Below are positions 26,636 through 33,458 of a stretch of DNA of 64,000 bases, in pieces. Numbering within the stretch: the first letter of the stretch is position 1; each line of letters opens with the position of its first letter. Position numbers and translations under genes: made by a program. A model generated the notes under the pieces. That model saw nothing but the letters and a program-made list of their open reading frames with translations. It ran no database searches and had not been told where the DNA came from. This DNA is from an uncultured Methanobrevibacter sp. (GTDB taxonomy: Archaea; Methanobacteriota; Methanobacteria; Methanobacteriales; Methanobacteriaceae): positions 42,302-106,301 of the forward strand of contig NZ_CACXTS010000002.1 of assembly GCF_902770715.1 (NCBI RefSeq). Reading direction: 5' to 3'.

Positions 26636-28033
26636 TCATATTCTGCTTATTTTACCATACTCCTCAATCATTGTTTCCAACGATGTGTCATCATTTAATT
26701 TAATTATCATGTTCTTTCCAGGATTTGTATGGCATTTAATACGTTCATATAATGGTTTTAAGAATACTTCTTCACCAATTCCCCTATCTTGCAATCCCTG
26801 CTTGGATATGTCAACGACATCCTTTGACAGTTTACACAGGTCATCCCTATCGATGAATGCTGGAATATCATCCTTAATCAGCAATTTTCTAAGCTCAGTT
26901 GCAGTATATCCTTTATGATATATTACTGTGTCATTGGTTATTAACTCTTCCAGCTCATCAAGCTTATCCTTCAAGCCTACATGGAAAGCTGCTACAGACA
27001 TGGAATCACTAATCGGTTGAGTACATACGCTTCTAAACTCAACCGTTCCCCTGAATGTCAAATTGATAAATTTGAATGGCCTCAAATATTCAATGTCACT
27101 GATTAACGGCTTTATTTCAATTTCCCTATACTCTCCCTTGTCATATACCTCTCCTGTCACATTGTCTTTTGAAAAGTAATCCAAAAGGTTCATTGACTCG
27201 AAATTGATATATGAGCCGTCACGCATTACGCAGTAGATGTTCAAGGATTCAAGGTAAGCCTGCAGGTCCCCGATATCTTTAAAGTCGACATTATACATTC
27301 CGATATTGTGTGGATTTACACCATGGGTCGAATATTCCCATAGCACATCCCTGAAGCATGTCCTGTGCTTATTTTCATCTACAAGCACTGAATTTGAAAA
27401 TAATAATGCCTTAATCGGTTCGATTTTTGAAAAGACATTGATTGTGCGAACCAGATTGTCTTTGTGAACATCAATCTGGACCTGTGACGCTGATGAGAAC
27501 ATGCCGTACTCGGGATATTCATGAAAATGCATCGGAATGTTCTCATAATTTTCAGCTGATTTCAGATGATGATAAAGCATCAAGTACCGTTCTGAAGGAA
27601 TGGGCAAATGCTTGTTATATTTCCTGTAAGGATTGATTCCCATTCCAGTCAATGTATGGTTATGCTCTTCAAATGATTCCTTGACAAATGAATAGTAGTC
27701 TGTGAACCGTTCATTAATCGTGAACAGATCCTTTTCACGACCCATTGCAAACTCAATGTTGTTATATGAACAGTCATAGCATACTATATCCTCATTTTTC
27801 TGATTTTTTAGCGAGAATACATTTCCGTCATAGTCGATTCCATCATTTTCAAAATCTTTGTAATGCCTTTGAAACTTGGAAGTTACTTCATGAACCACAT
27901 CAAAATCAACAGCCTTCTTGTCAAGATTGAGAATTGGAATTTCGATTTCAACACCGATAAAATCCTTTTTCTGATTTGTCGGTTTGATAAATTCATTATA
28001 TAATTCTTTTCTAACCTGTTCTTGAGTAATCAT
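26636..28033 (-). CDS. GCS2-family carboxylate-amine ligase (EgtA/plant GCL-like)
   Basis: A second gamma-glutamyl ligase (about 465 aa), unrelated in close detail to its neighbour. The start region 'KKDFIGVEIEIPILNL' holds the glutamate-binding E-x-E of GCS2 enzymes. 'MGREKDLFTINERF', 'HFHEYPEYGMFSSASQVQID', 'CFRDVLWEYSTHGVNPHNIG', 'FINLTFRGTVEFRSVCTQPI' fit the EgtA/plant-GCL branch. I chose ATG 28033 because GAGAG lies 8-9 bases upstream; ATG 28042 has no spaced RBS. The start lies within the 3' end of the amidotransferase gene (stop at 28011), implying coupling. Substrate unknown: glutamate + cysteine or another amine. Confidence 0.8.
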   Translation of the reverse strand: MITQEQVRKELYNEFIKPTNQKKDFIGVEIEIPILNLDKKAVDFDVVHEVTSKFQRHYKDFENDGIDYDGNVFSLKNQKNEDIVCYDCSYNNIEFAMGREKDLFTINERFTDYYSFVKESFEEHNHTLTGMGINPYRKYNKHLPIPSERYLMLYHHLKSAENYENIPMHFHEYPEYGMFSSASQVQIDVHKDNLVRTINVFSKIEPIKALLFSNSVLVDENKHRTCFRDVLWEYSTHGVNPHNIGMYNVDFKDIGDLQAYLESLNIYCVMRDGSYINFESMNLLDYFSKDNVTGEVYDKGEYREIEIKPLISDIEYLRPFKFINLTFRGTVEFRSVCTQPISDSMSVAAFHVGLKDKLDELEELITNDTVIYHKGYTATELRKLLIKDDIPAFIDRDDLCKLSKDVVDISKQGLQDRGIGEEVFLKPLYERIKCHTNPGKNMIIKLNDDTSLETMIEEYGKISRI

Positions 28034-28823
28034 TAATTTCATCTCTCTTTAGGGACTTTGAAAATTCTTCGATTGCATTTTGATGCTCTTCAATCAATAT
28101 ATATTCATTTTCATGCTCTTCACTTTCAAAAATAATCTTGCCGTCAATCAATCCGAACAGTTTATTCAATTCAACAGGCAACCAGTTTTCATCATCCGTC
28201 AGTGGAGTTGAAGCGACTAAAAAGCCCTCCTCATTTTTTAAATAGTATAGGGAATTCCTCATGTTGGAGTGGATGTAAGTCAAGTCCCCATCATAAATCA
28301 TTAAATTAAGCTTGTTATTTTTGGACAAGCCTCTGACGATTTGATTCAACAAGTGGAATCTTTCCTTGATTGTAGACAGCGCACCCTTATTTCTTTCAAA
28401 CTCATCGACTTTGTCTATTATATATAGAAGTATTCGCTCGGAATCCGTATCCCCAGTTTCCTTATCTTTATATTCGTCAAGTTCGGGGTAGTCGAATATT
28501 GTTCCGTTATGGATCAGCATCCATGATCGGTTATTGCCATCGGCTTCAGTAAAAGGGTGACAATTGGGAGATATGATTTCACCTACAGTAGCCAACCGGA
28601 TATGAGCGAATACGTTTTTTCCAATAACAGGATTGGACAATATATTTTTTAAGTGTTCGCTACATGATGCTTTTACCGGCTCTTTATCTATAACAAATTC
28701 ATCGGACTGCATATTAGCTAATCCCCATCCATCTGGATGTTCTTCAGAGTGATTATAAAAACATTGCAGACATTCATTTACTTGTTTCGGCGTATTTGAA
28801 TTAAAACAAAAAATTTCACACAT
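28011..28823 (-). CDS. Class II glutamine amidotransferase-like protein (EgtC/YafJ type)
   Basis: A 270-residue Ntn hydrolase with the nucleophile Cys2 exposed after Met removal ('MCEIFCFNSNTP'). GAT-II motifs follow: 'HPDGWGLANMQ' (33-43), 'NVFAHIRLATVGEIISPNCH' (Arg and Asn/His of the glutamine pocket), 'HPFT' and 'WMLIHNGTIFDYPEL'. There is no synthetase domain, so it resembles YafJ and EgtC; EgtC removes a gamma-glutamyl group in ergothioneine synthesis. It is the first gene of the operon with two gamma-glutamyl ligases and FdhD. No EgtB/EgtD homologue is seen. The RBS is AGGAGGGTAATAT, which is strong. Confidence 0.82.
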   Translation of the reverse strand: MCEIFCFNSNTPKQVNECLQCFYNHSEEHPDGWGLANMQSDEFVIDKEPVKASCSEHLKNILSNPVIGKNVFAHIRLATVGEIISPNCHPFTEADGNNRSWMLIHNGTIFDYPELDEYKDKETGDTDSERILLYIIDKVDEFERNKGALSTIKERFHLLNQIVRGLSKNNKLNLMIYDGDLTYIHSNMRNSLYYLKNEEGFLVASTPLTDDENWLPVELNKLFGLIDGKIIFESEEHENEYILIEEHQNAIEEFSKSLKRDEINDYSRTG

Positions 28824-28861
28824 ATATTACCCTCCTATTATTGATTAATCATAATAGCCAT

Positions 28862-28890
28862 ATTATGATAACAATTGTTATATAATTTAT
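28862..28890 (-). promoter_or_regulatory. Promoter/operator of the amidotransferase-ligase-fdhD operon
   Basis: On the minus strand TAAATTATATAACAATTGTTAT combines a TATA-like ATTATATAA with the palindrome AACAATTGTT (28870-28879), 45 bases before the ATG at 28823. The overlap of TATA and palindrome would let a bound regulator block or assist TBP. The motif is shared with 24341 and 30586. Confidence 0.5.
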
Positions 28891-28911
28891 GATATATAAA
28901 TATTTTCAAAA

Positions 28912-28950
28912 AGAATTAAAAAAAAGAAAAAGGATAGTTAAGAACCATCC
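28912..28950 (-). terminator. Terminator of substrate-binding protein gene 2
   Basis: Minus-strand GGATGGTT-CTT-AACTATCC (8-bp stem with one G-U) at 28932-28950 overlaps the 3' end of the gene and is followed by TTTTTCTTTTTTTTT. Confidence 0.7.
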
Positions 28951-29873
28951 CAGAATATTTTATCTTGTGAAATAGGCTGTTTTAAAACACCTAAATCAAC
29001 TTCCAAATTCATGAAGTCCATTACATCCTGTTTGAAACTGTCATCAAGTCCTGAAATAAATGGGAAGCTGGAAATAGCTACTTTTTCAACTTCGACATCA
29101 GAAACAATATCAGACGGAATCATTGATGCTGCTTCATCAGAATTATTATTGATGAAATTTGTGGCATTTTCATGAATTTTCAGAATAGTGTTGGTCTCAT
29201 TTGGATGTTCCTCTAAAAATTTATCAGATGCAACGACAACACAGCATGGATGATCTGGCAAGATGTCCTGTGAACCTGCAAGCACATTTGCCCCGTTTTT
29301 CTCAGCAATGGTCACATAAGGCTCAAATGTAATCATACCGTCAATCTTATTGGTTTTAAGTGCATCGTTCATTGAAGGAACTTTCATTGATGAAACTTTC
29401 AAGTCCTTTAAGGACATTCCATTCTGCTCTAAATAGTATTGAAGCAACATATATTGAATTGAAGCTTCACCAGGTGTTGCAATGCTTTTGCCTGCAAGGT
29501 CCTGAACGGAACTGATTCCAGAGTTTTTAGAAACGACCAGTCCACTGCCGTCAGTTTGAGCTGCGGAAATCACTTTAACGGGAACTCCTTTTTGAATTGA
29601 TGCCAAAACAGGAGTGATTCCAACGTATCCCACATCAACATCACCGCTGGCCATTGCAGTCATCAAGTCACCGCCATTGTTAAACTGAACCAAATTGGTT
29701 TTGATGCCATTGGAAGCGAATTGCCCTTGAGCATCCGCAACGAAAAGTGCCGCATCGTGGTCTGAAGGCAGATATCCGATAGTTACGGTATCACCGCTAC
29801 CCATCAAGAAGAACACCCCTACAGCAACAACAGCAATGATTGCAACAATAATTGCGATAATTTTATTATCCAT
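28938..29873 (-). CDS. SsuA/TauA-like ABC substrate-binding protein 2
   Basis: Paralogue (311 aa) of 23284-24255, sharing 'IGYLPSDHDAALFVADA', 'LVQFNNGGDLMTAMASGDVD', 'VKVISAAQTDGSG' and 'HPCCVVVASDKFL' almost unchanged. The N-terminus differs: residues 4-24 are a long hydrophobic helix ('KIIAIIVAIIAVVAVGVFFL') without a clear cleavage site, so this copy is probably membrane-anchored whereas copy 1 looks cleaved. No transporter subunits are adjacent. It has its own terminator. Upstream it is divergent from the methyltransferase gene with only 50 bases between the two start codons. Confidence 0.85.
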   Translation of the reverse strand: MDNKIIAIIVAIIAVVAVGVFFLMGSGDTVTIGYLPSDHDAALFVADAQGQFASNGIKTNLVQFNNGGDLMTAMASGDVDVGYVGITPVLASIQKGVPVKVISAAQTDGSGLVVSKNSGISSVQDLAGKSIATPGEASIQYMLLQYYLEQNGMSLKDLKVSSMKVPSMNDALKTNKIDGMITFEPYVTIAEKNGANVLAGSQDILPDHPCCVVVASDKFLEEHPNETNTILKIHENATNFINNNSDEAASMIPSDIVSDVEVEKVAISSFPFISGLDDSFKQDVMDFMNLEVDLGVLKQPISQDKIFWDGS

Positions 29874-29923
29874 ATAATCACCAATTAATAAGTATATTGA
29901 AAAAATAATTAAAGGTTTTGATT

Positions 29924-30538
29924 ATGGTAGCCGAAAAAATAGACCAATGCATGAAACCTCATGGCGAGGAAGGAATAGAGACAATCAAAAACATGAACGA
30001 AAACCACAGGGAAATTTCCGAATTTGCATTCAGCTGCATTGACATTGGAGCAGAGGATGAAATACTTGATATCGGCTGTGGCGGAGGAGTCAACATTGAA
30101 AAGTTCCTCAGGATAACACTAGGAAATGTTGACGGGCTGGATTATTCTGAAGTATCTGTAAGCGAATCCATCAAGAGAAACCAGGCTGCAATTGATGATG
30201 GAAGATGCAAAGTCATTCAGGCGGACGTCACTGACATGCCGATTGATGATGAAAACTACGATCTGGTTACCGGATTTGAAACCATTTACTTCTGGCCTGA
30301 TTTGGGCGAAACATTCAAGGAGGTTTCAAGAATCATAAGACCAAACGGCCAGTTCATGATTGCCCAGGGAACAGACGGCACCCATCCGGATGATGAAAAG
30401 TGGCTGGCTACCGTTGAAGGAATGAGCATCTATACCGCTCCCGAATTGGAAAAGTATTTGCTGAACGCCGGCTTTAAAAGTGTTGAAAGCTTTAAAAAAG
30501 CTGACGATTATATCTTGGTTGTCATTGCACAAAAATGA
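29924..30538 (+). CDS. Class I SAM-dependent methyltransferase
   Basis: A 204-residue Rossmann-fold methyltransferase: motif I 'ILDIGCGGGVNIEKF' (about 45-59), acidic end of strand two 'VDGLDYSEVSVSES', motif II/III 'CKVIQADVTDMPIDDENYDL' and 'FKEVSRIIRPNGQFMIA'. I place the start at ATG 29924, eight bases after AAAGG; the upstream TTG at 29918 is too close to it. It belongs to the UbiE-like small-molecule group; the substrate is unknown. Divergent from SBP2 and upstream of the LarE-like gene, it may act on a sulfur compound, but that is context only. Confidence 0.85.
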   Translation: MVAEKIDQCMKPHGEEGIETIKNMNENHREISEFAFSCIDIGAEDEILDIGCGGGVNIEKFLRITLGNVDGLDYSEVSVSESIKRNQAAIDDGRCKVIQADVTDMPIDDENYDLVTGFETIYFWPDLGETFKEVSRIIRPNGQFMIAQGTDGTHPDDEKWLATVEGMSIYTAPELEKYLLNAGFKSVESFKKADDYILVVIAQK

Positions 30539-30584
30539 AAAACATTTAAATATTATTTTAGACAAGTGTAATCTATGGAAAAAA

Positions 30585-30601
30585 TAACTATTGTTATATA
30601 A
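30585..30601 (+). promoter_or_regulatory. Promoter/operator of the larE-thiF operon
   Basis: TAACTATTGTTATATAA combines a near-copy of the palindrome at 24341 and 28870 (one base changed) with the TATA-like TTATATAA at 30594-30601. Initiation about 25 bases on would fall near 30623, leaving a leader of about 27 bases before the ATG at 30650. Confidence 0.5.
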
Positions 30602-30649
30602 TTTTCCGAAATCTAAAATATGATATGAAACATAACTATTAGTGATAAA

Positions 30650-31660
30650 ATGGACTTGGAAAATAAAATCGATATTGTAAAAAACATCTTAAAGGGCAAA
30701 AAAGTAGCTATCGGATTTTCAGGCGGTGCCGATTCAACATTGATAGCCTACCTATCTTCAAAAGTTGCCAAAGACACATTGGCCATTACAATAAACAATC
30801 ATCTGATGCCAAGTGATTTCATTGAAAATACAAAAAAGACCGCCGAATCATTTGGAATAAGACATGAGATAGTCGACATCAACTTTTATGAAGATGAGGA
30901 TTTCCTGAAAAATTCTGCCAAAAGATGCTTTACCTGCAGAGACCTGATGTATTCAACCATCAAAAAGGTAGCTCGTGAAAATGATTTTGATTTTATTTGC
31001 GACGGAAACAACATCAGCGATCTGGTTCAGGACCGTCCAGGAATTCTAATAACCTATAAAAACGGCTTTAAAACACCATTCATTGAGGCCAGATTAACCT
31101 CCAAAGACATTCACGAATACCTGGATAAAAACAATATACAATATTCAAGATCAACCACATGTCTTGCAACCAGAATTCCGACAGATACGCAGATAACACC
31201 TGAAGAAATTGCTAAAATAAGTTATGGCGAAGATTATATTTTAGACATTACAAACTGCGAAATAGCAAAACTTAGAACTTTTGATGAAATTGGTATTATT
31301 GAAGTGGACGACATTGATGAAATTCTTCATGACAATAAATTTAGACAAATCAATGATGAATTAAAAGGTCAAGGCTTTAAGAAAGTTGCATTAAATTTAA
31401 CGGAAATTGATGATAACGAATACATAAAACTTGACTATAATGAAGGGTCCTTTTCATACCAACTTCCATTTACTATAAACATCGAAAATACCTTAAAAGA
31501 AATTACAGAAGAGGTCGTTTCAAAATCCGGTGAAAAAATAGAACTTGAAAAGATTAGCATTTTTGAAAGCGGATTGATTGAAGGGCATGATTTGGAAAGC
31601 TATGATGCTGCACTAGACATGTTCATGGACACATTAACAAAAATAAGAAGAAACATTTAG
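30650..31660 (+). CDS. larE: LarE-type ATP-dependent sacrificial sulfur transferase
   Basis: PP-loop ATPase (336 aa) with 'AIGFSGGADSTLIAYL' (P-loop SGGADS at 24-29) and the LarE block 'DGNNISDLVQDRPG'. Bacterial LarE inserts sulfur into the nickel-pincer precursor by sacrificing a cysteine. Here 'STTCLATRIP' (C171) matches that position, and C93/C96 in 'KRCFTCRDLM' could complete a three-cysteine Fe-S site as proposed for other LarE members, avoiding sacrifice. The last ~80 residues (from about 255) are not typical LarE sequence. No larB/larC is nearby, so the substrate may be something else. Eight bases separate it from the ThiF-like gene. Confidence 0.85.
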   Translation: MDLENKIDIVKNILKGKKVAIGFSGGADSTLIAYLSSKVAKDTLAITINNHLMPSDFIENTKKTAESFGIRHEIVDINFYEDEDFLKNSAKRCFTCRDLMYSTIKKVARENDFDFICDGNNISDLVQDRPGILITYKNGFKTPFIEARLTSKDIHEYLDKNNIQYSRSTTCLATRIPTDTQITPEEIAKISYGEDYILDITNCEIAKLRTFDEIGIIEVDDIDEILHDNKFRQINDELKGQGFKKVALNLTEIDDNEYIKLDYNEGSFSYQLPFTINIENTLKEITEEVVSKSGEKIELEKISIFESGLIEGHDLESYDAALDMFMDTLTKIRRNI

Positions 31661-31668
31661 GTGAAAAA

Positions 31669-32424
31669 ATGCCGACAAGATACATTGGAGACGGATACTG
31701 GGAAATAGCTTCCCGCCAAATGAGCATAGTAACAAGAAGCGAACAACAAAGATTCAAGGATGCAAAAATTACAGTAATCGGCTGTGGCGGTATCGGTGGA
31801 GAAACCATAGAAATGCTTGCAAGAATGGGTGTTGGCGAACTGGTTTTAGTTGACAAGGATGCATTCGATTTATCAAATTTAAACAGACAGACCCTGGCTA
31901 CAATAGCTGACCTGGGACTTGACAAAAGCTCAGTGGCCGCTGAAAAGGTAAGATTGATCAATCCATATGTAAAAACAAGCATCTTCAATGAGCATGTGGA
32001 TAAAGGAAACATAGATAAGGTAATTGGAGACAGTGATATTGTAATCGATGCACTTGACAATGTCCTCACAAGAGTCATCGTCTCAAGAACCGCAAAGGAA
32101 AAGGGAATTCCATACATTCACGGAGCGATTCACGGAACATTAGGCCAGATTACAGTTTTCCTGCCGAACAGCGACAAGACTTATGAGGAAATGTTCAACC
32201 TGCCTTCAATAGGAAAAGAATTGGATGATGAGACAATTGAAGCATTGAAAGGAGTAACTTCAGGAGTTCCTCCAGTCATTGGTCCAACACCAAACCTGAT
32301 TGGATGTCTTGAAGCCTTTGAAGCATATAAGATTATTACAGGAGTTGGAAAGGTTACCGTAGCTCCAAAAATTTTAAGCTTTGATTTGCTTGACTTGGGT
32401 TCATTCAGTTTAGAGGAGATTTAA
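31669..32424 (+). CDS. ThiF/MoeB/HesA-family adenylyltransferase
   Basis: E1-like protein (251 aa) that would adenylate the C-terminal glycine of a ubiquitin-like sulfur carrier. 'ITVIGCGGIGGETIEMLARM' (34-53) is the nucleotide-binding loop; 'LVDKDAFDLSNLNRQ' has the ATP-contacting Asp and Arg; 'VIDALDNVLTR' is the conserved DxxDN region. Only two cysteines are present (in GCGG and IGCLEAF), so the CxxC zinc pairs of MoeB/ThiF are missing. No ThiS/MoaD-like gene is in the window. In an operon with LarE, it may work in sulfur transfer; the carrier must be encoded elsewhere. Confidence 0.87.
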   Translation: MPTRYIGDGYWEIASRQMSIVTRSEQQRFKDAKITVIGCGGIGGETIEMLARMGVGELVLVDKDAFDLSNLNRQTLATIADLGLDKSSVAAEKVRLINPYVKTSIFNEHVDKGNIDKVIGDSDIVIDALDNVLTRVIVSRTAKEKGIPYIHGAIHGTLGQITVFLPNSDKTYEEMFNLPSIGKELDDETIEALKGVTSGVPPVIGPTPNLIGCLEAFEAYKIITGVGKVTVAPKILSFDLLDLGSFSLEEI

Positions 32425-32426
32425 CA

Positions 32427-33314
32427 TTAATCTCCCACTAATCTCATAATCACATATCTATCAAAGAAAACGAACACCACTTCCGCTTTTTGATTATCAT
32501 CAATGAATTTGATTTCACTGGCGCTTTTAACACCATCAATTAATGTATATTGGCTGTTTGCAACAAATCCTACCTGTTCGTCGGCTAAAAAAATAGCTAT
32601 CGCATCACTGTCATGCTCATTATCAGGCTGCTTGACCAGATTAAAGATTCGCCCGTTTTCAAATGGATTAAGGCCTTTGAAAAAATTAGTTCCGGAAACG
32701 GTTATCAAGACATCATCGCTATTTTTTATAAATTCCATTTGAGCAGACAATTGATTAGCCTTTTCGAATTCTCCTTCCGCTTTCAGATAATACACTCTGG
32801 TTTCCATTGGCATACCCATGCTTTCATAAATTTCCGCCTTCAAAAACAAGTATTCAGATGCATCTTCATCTTCAGGCAAGTTGTCTAATGCATAATCAAT
32901 CAAATTCATCGCCTTTTCATAATCGCCTTCCGGGAAAAATGTTACCTTTGCGAAATTATATAAGGTGTTTGCTTTATCTTTTTTAATAAAATCAGAATTG
33001 TTGAGTTTAAGGGCATTGTCAAAACATTCAATAGCTTTCTCATACTCTGATAATGAATCCAAAATAAGTGCTTTTGCATTCCAGTTCCTGAAATCATTGG
33101 GATTCTCATTTAGAGCATCATCAATAATACGTAGTGCCTCTTTTAGTTTGCCTTCTTCCTTTAGTTTCAAAGCCTTTTCCGACTTTGGGATTTCCTGGAA
33201 CTTGAATGTGGTCTGAACGCTATTGCCTTCAACTGCATCTTTAGAATAATCCAAATAGTTCAGGTCTTTTTTGGGCTGATTTCCCATCATATCACCGAAA
33301 CCCGTTATTTTCAC
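32427..33314 (-). CDS. TPR-repeat protein with C-terminal HIRAN-like domain
   Basis: A 295-residue protein. Residues ~45-190 contain TPR-like helix pairs ('ALKLKEEGKLKEALRIIDDA', 'ALILDSLSEYEKAIECFDNA'). The C-terminal ~90 residues fit the HIRAN pattern: 'VSGTNFFKGL', 'FNLVKQPDNEHDSDAIAIFL' and 'EQVGFVAN'. HIRAN domains bind DNA 3' ends or damaged DNA in SNF2-type helicases such as HLTF; a TPR-HIRAN pairing suggests a protein-protein adaptor at DNA ends, which is inference. The start may be GTG 33314 or the ATG pair at 33290/33287 ('MMGNQPKK'). It converges with the ThiF-like gene; the short UvrA gene lies upstream on the same strand. Confidence 0.75.
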   Translation of the reverse strand: MKITGFGDMMGNQPKKDLNYLDYSKDAVEGNSVQTTFKFQEIPKSEKALKLKEEGKLKEALRIIDDALNENPNDFRNWNAKALILDSLSEYEKAIECFDNALKLNNSDFIKKDKANTLYNFAKVTFFPEGDYEKAMNLIDYALDNLPEDEDASEYLFLKAEIYESMGMPMETRVYYLKAEGEFEKANQLSAQMEFIKNSDDVLITVSGTNFFKGLNPFENGRIFNLVKQPDNEHDSDAIAIFLADEQVGFVANSQYTLIDGVKSASEIKFIDDNQKAEVVFVFFDRYVIMRLVGD

Positions 33315-33458
33315 TAATAATATATTGGTGGATAAATCTTATTTAAATTTAGGGATTAATAACTGTCAATAATTATATTTTAAGGCAAATCTATAATTCA
33401 AGAACTTCCACTACACTTTCAAACTCTTGAAATTTTTTAATACCAATCCTCATCACAT

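Noticed and set aside
23284..32424. Integrated mobile element or genomic island with att sites around the sulfur locus
   Set aside because: No integrase, tRNA-adjacent repeats or flanking direct repeats; base composition by eye resembles the neighbours, so island status is not claimed.
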